Below the pieces are notes generated by a model. It was not told where the DNA came from. It saw nothing but the letters and a program-made list of their open reading frames with translations, and did not search any database. Made by a program: the position numbers and the translations under genes. Source: DASWHX01 sp036397995 (GTDB lineage: Bacteria; Bacteroidota; Bacteroidia; Cytophagales; Cyclobacteriaceae). Taken from it: a DNA stretch of 25,446 nucleotides. Numbering within the stretch: position 1 is the first letter of the stretch; every line of letters starts with the position of its first letter. Location of the stretch: contig DASWHX010000070.1 of the NCBI GenBank assembly GCA_036397995.1, positions 1-25,446 on the forward strand, written 5' to 3'. Positions 15,751 to 21,582 of this stretch are shown here, piece by piece.

Positions 15751-16353
15751 TCAATTTTCCAAATCTCTTAAAACATTACCAATAAAGTCCAGCACTTCCT
15801 TTCTTCCGGTACTATCCACAGCACTCGTCACTAGCGCCCGGGGAATTTCTTCCCAGGAAGATTTTAGAACTTTCAAGAACGTGGCAATATTTGATTGCGT
15901 TTTGTTCTTGCTCTGTTTGTCTGACTTGGTAAAAACAATAACGAAAGGAATTTTATTCTTTCCCATCCAGTCTATAAATTCAAGATCATTTTTGTTGGGT
16001 TCAATCCGGGAATCCACCAGCGAGAAAACACAGGCAAGATTTTCGCGCTTGCTGAGATAAATGCGAATCATCTTGTCCCAATTTGCTTTTTTCTCTTTAC
16101 TGACCTTTGCCCAACCATATCCGGGGAGGTCAACCAGGTACCAGGAATTATTTATTTTGAAGTGATTAATTAGTTGCGTTTTGCCAGGTCTTGTAGATAC
16201 TGATGCCAATTTCTTACGACCCAACAGCATATTAATCAGGGAAGATTTCCCAACATTAGACCTTCCGATAAAAGCAAACTCCGGTAAATTGGTTGTCGGA
16301 CAATCCGCAATGCCCGGAGAACTTTTTACAAAGACAGATTCCTTAATTTGCAT
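15751..16353 (-). CDS. engB: Ribosome biogenesis GTP-binding protein YihA/YsxC
   Basis: A 200-aa TRAFAC GTPase needed for assembly of the 50S subunit. Motifs in order: G1 GRSNVGKS (30-37), the T of G2 in STRPGKTQ (53-60), G3 DLPGYG (75-80), G4 TKSD (142-145) and G5 TSAVDS near 176-181. The residues flanking G1 (LPEFAFIGRSNVGKSSLIN) and G3 (LVDLPGYGWA) are diagnostic of EngB over Era or EngA. Length is normal. It heads a minus-strand unit with the DUF5606 and 94-aa genes and is divergent from the OmpA-family gene 73 bp away. Confidence 0.97.
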   Translation of the reverse strand: MQIKESVFVKSSPGIADCPTTNLPEFAFIGRSNVGKSSLINMLLGRKKLASVSTRPGKTQLINHFKINNSWYLVDLPGYGWAKVSKEKKANWDKMIRIYLSKRENLACVFSLVDSRIEPNKNDLEFIDWMGKNKIPFVIVFTKSDKQSKNKTQSNIATFLKVLKSSWEEIPRALVTSAVDSTGRKEVLDFIGNVLRDLEN

Positions 16354-16426
16354 GAATAAATAACAGAACTCTAAAATAGAACCAAATCTGTAATTACGCG
16401 CAGATTACCCGATATTTACAATTGAA

Positions 16427-18100
16427 ATGACCGGCATGTTAAAACACTCATGTATTATTTGGGTTGGCCTGTTCTATTTTCCGCAAAATAATTTTGGTCA
16501 AAATCCACGGGAGGCAGAAAGGCTTTTGCTGGAAGGGAATAAACTTATGGAGGCGGGGAATTTCAGAGAAGCAGGAAAATACTACCTGCAGTCGGCAAAA
16601 ACAGATACATTGAATATTGAAGCCAACTCAAAAGCAAGTGTGAGCTTATTGAATTACTCAAAACCTCAGGCTTTACCATATCTGATGCGGGTTTATCAAA
16701 TGGATTCAACATTTCGACCGGATATTCGCTATTTGATTGGGCTGAGTTTGCAAAGTGCCTACCGGTTCAATGAAGCAATCCGGCATTTTTCAGCATACAG
16801 GGAAGCGAGTAATAATTTTGATTCGCGAAACAATAATCCATCAACAAATGAAACTTTGCAGAGAATTATGGAGTGCAATAATGGGTTGGAGTTTCTGCAA
16901 AATCCGCAACCTATAGAAATCAAAAACCTGGGAGCCGCCGTTAATTCTGCTTTTGCCGACTATGGTCCTGTGCTGGACCAAAAGGAATCTGTTCTGATTT
17001 TCACTTCAGGAAGAAAAGAGGGGAATACAAATTTAGCAATTGAAAGTGGAATGTATTTCGAGGATATTTATTACTCTTCACTTGAAAATAATTTATGGAC
17101 AAATGCGAAAAATGTAGGCCTTCCGGTTAACTCCCCTTACCATGAATCAGTGATTTGTCTTTCGCCGGGCGGGGATAAACTTTATATCTACAAGGATGAA
17201 GGTGAAGGAGATATTTTTGTTTCAAACTTACTGCAGAAAGGCTGGTCTGAACCAATACCATTGGCTGTAGTAAATTCACCGTATTCGGAAAGGTCAATGA
17301 CAATTTCTGCGGGCGGGAATACTATTATCTTTAGCAGCAACAGACCCGGAGGAGTTGGCGGCTATGATTTATATAAAATCACGTACGATGGGAAATATTG
17401 GAGCAAGCCTGAAAATCTTGGCTATAGTATAAATACGGAAAAAGATGATGACTCCCCGGCATTTGGATATGACAACGCATCCCTTTTCTTCAGCAGTAAG
17501 GGATGGAGAGGTATGGGAGGATTTGATATCTTCATTTCAAAACTCGATGGAGCTGAACCTCTGAATCTGGGATTTCCTGTAAATACTCCTGAAGATGATA
17601 TCTATTTTGCTCCAGCACGGTCTGGAAAGAAAGCTTATTTCGCTTCTGTCCGATCTGAAGGTTATGGAGAGCTTGATATTTATTCGTTGCAAAGTCTAAA
17701 TGGTGTTATCGGAGGTAATGTTGTAAGCAATGTAGTGAATGAAAATTTTCAACTCCTTACTGAATCAAATTTGGAAACTATTTATTTTGAATTCGGTAAG
17801 ACTCAGCTGCTTTCAATCTCGGAAGAGAATTTAAAAAACAATATAAATTACCTTAATAGTCATCCAAATATTGAAATTCTTTTGGTTGGGCATACTGATA
17901 ATATTGGTAGCGAAGATGAAAACTCTGTTTTAGCTATGGAAAGATCAATGAAGATTGCTATTCTCCTTAAGCAGAATGGAATTTCGGAGAAGAGAATCCG
18001 GCTCGAAGCAAAGGGAGAATGCTGCCCTGCAGTTTCAAATGCGGATTTTGACAAAATTTATATGAATCGGAGGGTAGAGTTTGTGATTGTTAAAGAATAG
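16427..18100 (+). CDS. OmpA-family protein with TPR and PD40 repeats (PorE-like architecture without a CRD)
   Basis: A 557-aa envelope protein. An N-terminal hydrophobic segment CIIWVGLFYF ending near NNFGQ looks like a signal peptide. TPR-like helices follow (about 27-125). Then comes a beta-propeller-like region with PD40 motifs: LIFTSGRKEG, IIFSSNRPGGVGGYDLY near 300-315, LFFSSKGWRGMGGFDIF and YFASVRSEGYGELDIY. The OmpA peptidoglycan-binding domain spans 449-557 with GHTDNIGS (488-495), R506 and NRRVEFVI. The order TPR-PD40-OmpA recalls PorE of the T9SS, but the carboxypeptidase-like regulatory domain usually found between propeller and OmpA is absent. Either ATG (16427 or 16436) could start it. 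MenG and porT follow on the same strand. Confidence 0.85.
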   Translation: MTGMLKHSCIIWVGLFYFPQNNFGQNPREAERLLLEGNKLMEAGNFREAGKYYLQSAKTDTLNIEANSKASVSLLNYSKPQALPYLMRVYQMDSTFRPDIRYLIGLSLQSAYRFNEAIRHFSAYREASNNFDSRNNNPSTNETLQRIMECNNGLEFLQNPQPIEIKNLGAAVNSAFADYGPVLDQKESVLIFTSGRKEGNTNLAIESGMYFEDIYYSSLENNLWTNAKNVGLPVNSPYHESVICLSPGGDKLYIYKDEGEGDIFVSNLLQKGWSEPIPLAVVNSPYSERSMTISAGGNTIIFSSNRPGGVGGYDLYKITYDGKYWSKPENLGYSINTEKDDDSPAFGYDNASLFFSSKGWRGMGGFDIFISKLDGAEPLNLGFPVNTPEDDIYFAPARSGKKAYFASVRSEGYGELDIYSLQSLNGVIGGNVVSNVVNENFQLLTESNLETIYFEFGKTQLLSISEENLKNNINYLNSHPNIEILLVGHTDNIGSEDENSVLAMERSMKIAILLKQNGISEKRIRLEAKGECCPAVSNADFDKIYMNRRVEFVIVKE

Positions 18101-18165
18101 AGATTTTTAACAGATAGGATGAGTTATTTTAATTATTGAATGAACTTTACCGCTGAATCTGAGAA

Positions 18166-18888
18166 ATGACAGTCGTTCCCTACAAAGAGCGCAGTGAAAG
18201 CAAGAAGCAACAGGTTGCTACGATGTTTGATAATATCAGCAAGAAGTATGACTTTCTCAATCATTTGCTTTCCCTGGGCATAGATATTTCCTGGCGGAGA
18301 AAAGCAATAAAAAAGCTTCAGAAATTGAAACCGTCAAAAATCCTTGATATAGCCACCGGCACGGGAGACTTTGCGCTGGAAGCATTGAAACTAAAGCCGG
18401 AAAAAATAATTGGCGTAGATATTTCTGATGGAATGCTTACGGTTGGGCGGGAGAAAATGGTAAGGAAAAAGGTCAGTCACATCATAGATCTTCAGTCAGG
18501 CGATTCAGAAAATTTACAATTTCCTGATAATTTTTTTGATGCTGTCATCGTTTCTTTTGGTGTAAGGAATTTTGAAAACCTGGAAAAGGGATTGTCGGAA
18601 ATGCACAGGGTGATAAGACCAGGTGGTATGGCTGTAATACTTGAGTTTTCTAAACCGGAAAAATTCCCGATTCGTCAGATTTATAATTTTTATTTTAAGG
18701 TTATTTTACCTAAAATAGGAAGGCTTTTTTCAGGAGATACTTCAGCTTACACTTATTTACCAGAATCTGTGCAGGAATTTCCTTATGGTAAGAAATTTGT
18801 TGAAATTCTAGGAAAAGTTGGATTTAAATACAATCAATGTTATCCACAAACGCTTGGCATAAGCTCTATCTACACGGGAGAAAAATAA
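18166..18888 (+). CDS. menG: Demethylmenaquinone methyltransferase
   Basis: A 240-aa class I SAM methyltransferase (UbiE/MenG) that performs the last step of menaquinone synthesis. The N-terminal MFDNISKKYDFLNHLLSLGID and the SAM motif I DIATGTGDFA (61-70) are family-specific, as are the later VSFGVRNFENLEKGLSEM and VLEFSKPE. The ending YNQCYPQTLGISSIYTGEK is standard. Most Bacteroidota use only menaquinone, so MenG is a better label than UbiE. The last 52 bp are shared, in another frame, with the start of porT. This gene pair is a common arrangement in the phylum. Confidence 0.96.
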   Translation: MTVVPYKERSESKKQQVATMFDNISKKYDFLNHLLSLGIDISWRRKAIKKLQKLKPSKILDIATGTGDFALEALKLKPEKIIGVDISDGMLTVGREKMVRKKVSHIIDLQSGDSENLQFPDNFFDAVIVSFGVRNFENLEKGLSEMHRVIRPGGMAVILEFSKPEKFPIRQIYNFYFKVILPKIGRLFSGDTSAYTYLPESVQEFPYGKKFVEILGKVGFKYNQCYPQTLGISSIYTGEK

Positions 18889-19568
18889 TTGTTCTCTGCT
18901 TACTGTTGGTCACACTACAAGGGCTTGCACAGAAAAAGGCAAGAAAAATTTTTAACCCAAATTATGACGACCGGCGTAAAATTACTTATGGATTTTCAAT
19001 CGGCATTCATAACACTTACCTGGGACTTAAATACTCAGACTTGTTCGTGACAGCAGAACTTGATACTGTACATTCTATTCTTCCGCCCGCTTCCCCCGGA
19101 TTTTCTTTGGGATTTATTGTGAACCTGAGAGCAGCAGATTTGCTTGATGTGCGATTAACGCCACGCGTATCTTTCAATGAATACCAGTTGAGATATTATT
19201 TTACGGACAACACCTCTAACCGGATAATTGTAGAAAATACAATGGTGGAGTTTCCAATACTGGCAAAATTTAAATCTGAACGGAGAGGAAATTTCAGAAT
19301 GTATGTTGTTGGTGGAGTTTCTCCGGCGTTTGATGCTTCCGGTAAGAACGATCTTGAAGATACATCAACCGGTTTAAACTTTAGAAAAGGAAATCTTACT
19401 TTTGAAATGGGATTTGGTGTAGATATTTACTATCCGCTTTTCAAATTTTCGCCTGAGTTAAGGTATTCAAAAGGAATAATAAATACTTTAGGTGAACAAA
19501 ATGAATTTAGCCTGGGAATCAGCCGGCTGTCAACAAACATAATAACGCTGTTCCTTCTGTTTCAATAA
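18837..19568 (+). CDS. porT: PorT/SprT family outer-membrane protein of type IX secretion
   Basis: A 243-aa protein with a signal peptide: an n-region with HGRK, the hydrophobic core IIVLCLLLVTLQ, and likely cleavage after GLA. The mature part consists of beta-strands typical of an eight-strand barrel, with YGFSIGIHNTYLGLKYSD, SPGFSLGFIVNLRAADLLD, RLTPRVSF, MVEFPILAKFKSER, LTFEMGFGVDIYYPLFKF and FSPELRYSKG. These match PorT-family features. PorT is required for T9SS secretion and gliding in characterised species. The ATG at 18837 lies 52 bp inside menG. It is the only ATG before the hydrophobic core. The SDR gene begins with a 1-bp overlap (TAATG). Confidence 0.88.
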   Translation: MLSTNAWHKLYLHGRKIIVLCLLLVTLQGLAQKKARKIFNPNYDDRRKITYGFSIGIHNTYLGLKYSDLFVTAELDTVHSILPPASPGFSLGFIVNLRAADLLDVRLTPRVSFNEYQLRYYFTDNTSNRIIVENTMVEFPILAKFKSERRGNFRMYVVGGVSPAFDASGKNDLEDTSTGLNFRKGNLTFEMGFGVDIYYPLFKFSPELRYSKGIINTLGEQNEFSLGISRLSTNIITLFLLFQ

Positions 19569-20326
19569 TGAAAAAACAAATTGCATTAATCACCGGATCT
19601 ACATCAGGAATAGGACAGGCAACCGCGAGGCTTTTTGCTGAAAATAACATTGAACTGATTTGCTGTGGAAGAAGAGAAGACAGATTGGAGGAATTGAAAG
19701 GGGAACTCAGTGGCAAGACCGGTGTTATTACATTATCTTTTGATGTTCGCGACAAAGAAGCTGTAAAAAAATCTTTGGAATCATTGCAGGCAAGTTGGCG
19801 GAAAATTGATATCCTGGTAAATAATGCAGGAAATGCCCATGGATTGAGTTTTATACAGGAAGGAGATTTGAATGATTGGGATGCAATGATAGATATTAAT
19901 ATTAAAGGTTTGCTATATGTATCGCGGGTAATTATACCTGGAATGATTGAAAGAAAATCCGGTCATATTGTCAATATCGGTTCAGTGGCCGGGCAGGAAG
20001 TTTATCCTCGTGGTAATGTTTATTGCGCATCAAAATTTGCGGTGGATGCCATCAACCGGGGAATGAGAATTGATTTGAATGAACATGGAATTAAAGTTAC
20101 GGCTATCAATCCTGGTTTGGTGGAAACTGAATTTGCGCGGGTAAGATTTAAAGGTGATGAAGAAAAGGCTTCCGGCGTTTATCAGGGATATGAGCCGCTT
20201 ACTCCTGAAGACATCGCTGATTGCATTCTCTTTGCCATAACAAGACCCGCACATGTAGTTATAGCAGATATGCTGGTATTTCCAAAAGATCAGGCTTCTT
20301 CAACCATTGTTAATAGAAAGTCGTAA
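19568..20326 (+). CDS. Short-chain dehydrogenase/reductase (YdfG-like)
   Basis: A 252-aa classical SDR. The cofactor motif TGSTSGIG is at 9-16, NNAG at 85-88, and the catalytic S139, Y152 and K156 in GSVAGQ and VYCASK. A basic residue pair after the second strand (GRRED, 34-38) favours NADP(H). The overall pattern, including PGLVETEF and the late ITRPAHVVIADMLVFP, resembles the YdfG-type 3-hydroxy-acid dehydrogenase branch, with substrate uncertain. It overlaps porT by 1 bp. The final codons AAG-TCG-TAA are themselves the first unit of the heptamer array at 20318, so the end of this protein and its stop come from the repeat. Confidence 0.92.
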   Translation: MKKQIALITGSTSGIGQATARLFAENNIELICCGRREDRLEELKGELSGKTGVITLSFDVRDKEAVKKSLESLQASWRKIDILVNNAGNAHGLSFIQEGDLNDWDAMIDINIKGLLYVSRVIIPGMIERKSGHIVNIGSVAGQEVYPRGNVYCASKFAVDAINRGMRIDLNEHGIKVTAINPGLVETEFARVRFKGDEEKASGVYQGYEPLTPEDIADCILFAITRPAHVVIADMLVFPKDQASSTIVNRKS

Positions 20327-20452
20327 GTCGTTAAAAAGTCGTAAATAAGTCGTAAGTCGTAAGTCGTAAGTCGTAAGTCATAAGTCATAAGTCATAAGTC
20401 GTAAGTCGTAAGTCGTAAGTCGTAAGTCATAAGTCATAAGTCCGTAAGTTGT
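20318..20452 (+). repeat. Left AAGTCGT heptamer array of the four-helix-bundle cassette
   Basis: Eighteen copies of a 7-bp unit. Three units at 20318-20342 are interrupted by TAAA and AAAT. A gapless run of 13 units follows at 20347-20437. Two degraded units end it at 20438-20452 (AAGTCCGT, AAGTTGT). Inside the run the units alternate in blocks: four AAGTCGT, three AAGTCAT, four AAGTCGT, two AAGTCAT. This indicates growth by duplication of a 49-bp block. The first unit encodes the last residues and stop of the SDR gene. The array on the far side of the four-helix gene is in inverted orientation. Confidence 0.95.
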
Positions 20453-20537
20453 TACATGATCACCATTGAAAGGGATATTAATCCCAATTAATGTGCGGTG
20501 TTCTGCTGAATTTGCAATGAACTGTCGCTAGAGATTT

Positions 20538-20888
20538 ATGCGAATTCAAAGATTTGAAGATTTAATAGCTTGGCAGAAAGGTCAGGATTTAGCCGTTGAG
20601 ATATATTCTGTTTTTCGAAACTCGAAAGATTTTGGTTTCAAAGATCAAATTTGTCGTGCCGCAGTTTCTGTATCCAACAATATTGCAGAAGGATTTGACA
20701 GGCAGAGTGATGCGGAGTTTTCGCGTTTTCTTTTTATTTCAATTAGCTCTTGCAGCGAAGTAAAATCAATGCTTTACCTGGCCTACCGGTTGGCCTATTT
20801 AGATTATGAACAAAAGGAAATTTTGCTCCAAAAGGCCAATGAAATATCGAGAGTATTGCGAGGCTTAATAAAATCATTAGCAAAGTAA
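20538..20888 (+). CDS. Four-helix bundle protein (S23 / 23S rRNA intervening-sequence protein family)
   Basis: A 116-aa all-helical protein. It has the family hallmarks: RFEDLIAWQKGQDLA at the start, then QICRAAVSVSNNIAEGFDRQ (38-57) and EFSRFLFISISSCSEVKSML (60-79). Members were first seen inside intervening sequences of 23S rRNA in Leptospira and others, and are structurally related to the Avd accessory protein of diversity-generating retroelements. Their function is unknown, though nucleic-acid binding is suspected. There is no reverse transcriptase or variable repeat nearby, so a retroelement role is unsupported here. The gene is flanked on both sides by inverted heptamer arrays and has no strong ribosome binding site. 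Confidence 0.93.
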   Translation: MRIQRFEDLIAWQKGQDLAVEIYSVFRNSKDFGFKDQICRAAVSVSNNIAEGFDRQSDAEFSRFLFISISSCSEVKSMLYLAYRLAYLDYEQKEILLQKANEISRVLRGLIKSLAK

Positions 20889-20892
20889 AAGA

Positions 20893-20976
20893 GACTTCCG
20901 ACTTACGACTTTTTTACGACTTACGACTTAATTTTACGACTTACGACTTAATTTTACAGACTTACGACTTACTTTT
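20893..20976 (-). repeat. Right inverted heptamer array with a 20-bp repeat period
   Basis: Units read ACGACTT on the plus strand (AAGTCGT on the minus). They occur mainly as pairs followed by AATTTT, forming a 20-bp tandem at 20916-20935 and 20936-20955 (identical). A third degraded copy lies at 20956-20976. The inner end (20893-20911) holds two altered units and one perfect unit. The array begins 4 bp after the four-helix stop codon and ends 4 bp before the cdd stop codon. Confidence 0.92.
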
Positions 20977-20980
20977 ACAG

Positions 20981-21469
20981 TCATTCCAGATTATGTTTAT
21001 TGAAGGAGAGTGGTACCAGGCTTTCTATACTACTGGCAACAAGGAATTTGGAATTCTTGTAAACTAACAGGAGCTGAATGGGCTTTTCTTGTTTTAATTC
21101 ATATTCAAGCATAACCTGGCGACAGCCGCCACAAGGTGCCGCCACCTCCAGATTATTATTGCCAGGCTTTCGCGCTACAACCACTGCGCGTTTAATCGCT
21201 ACTCCCGGATGCGCAGATCCAGCCGCGAAGAAAGCAACCCTTTCAGCACAAAGTCCTGAAGGAAAAGCGGCGTTTTCCTGGTTGGAACCGGTCACTATTT
21301 CTCCATTTTCCAGTAGCAAAGCGGCGCCAACCTTATAATTCGAATAGGGTGAATAAGCATTGGTCATAACTTCCCGGGCCTTCACCAACAAAAGTTTCCA
21401 ATCATTGAAAAGTTCATCTTCGTTATCAAACAAATCATACTCAAAACTTAACCTGAGCTTATTATCCAT
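20981..21469 (-). CDS. cdd: Cytidine deaminase
   Basis: A 162-aa zinc-dependent deaminase converting cytidine/deoxycytidine to uridine/deoxyuridine in pyrimidine salvage. Zinc ligands are C74 in CAERVA and C113 and C116 in PCGGCRQ, with E76 as the proton shuttle. YSPYSNYKVGAALL and NQENAAFPSGLCAER are the substrate-binding family motifs. An N-terminal extension of about 25 residues precedes the core. This is the short, tetrameric-type enzyme. The stop codon lies directly against the right heptamer array of the neighbouring cassette. The gene is divergent from the saccharopine dehydrogenase at 21583. Confidence 0.95.
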   Translation of the reverse strand: MDNKLRLSFEYDLFDNEDELFNDWKLLLVKAREVMTNAYSPYSNYKVGAALLLENGEIVTGSNQENAAFPSGLCAERVAFFAAGSAHPGVAIKRAVVVARKPGNNNLEVAAPCGGCRQVMLEYELKQEKPIQLLLVYKNSKFLVASSIESLVPLSFNKHNLE

Positions 21470-21582
21470 TCTATTGGCTTTGCCTCAAGAGCAAGTTAAA
21501 TTATTTTGTCCGCAATATTTGGAAAGCCTCTTTCAAATCCTATATCTTGGATGCCGCAGCAAATAAATTTCCAATTTTTGAT

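Larger units (their letters stand above)
20318..20980. mobile_element. Putative four-helix-bundle cassette bounded by inverted heptamer arrays
   Basis: The unit comprises the left AAGTCGT array, about 85 bp of spacer, the four-helix-bundle gene and the right inverted (ACGACTT) array. It fills the whole space between the convergent SDR and cdd genes. The best-matching arms are 20318-20344 and 20903-20929, which pair at 26 of 27 positions. There is no transposase or recombinase in it and I see no target duplication. If it moves, a trans-acting enzyme must do it. Similar heptamer-rich flanks are, to my recollection, common around this gene family in Bacteroidota. Mobility is inference. Confidence 0.4.

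Noticed and set aside
16385..16406. Inverted repeat AATCTG...CAGATT in the engB/OmpA-gene gap
   Set aside because: Only 6-bp arms with a 10-bp spacer. Too short to call an operator without conservation data.
20318..20452. CRISPR array
   Set aside because: The repeats are 7 bp, mostly without spacers, and no cas genes are near. This is a tandem array.
20538..20888. Diversity-generating retroelement accessory protein (Avd)
   Set aside because: The fold family is related, but there is no reverse transcriptase, template repeat or variable repeat in the window.
20538..20888. 23S rRNA intervening sequence
   Set aside because: No rRNA sequence flanks the gene; neighbours are SDR and cdd coding regions.
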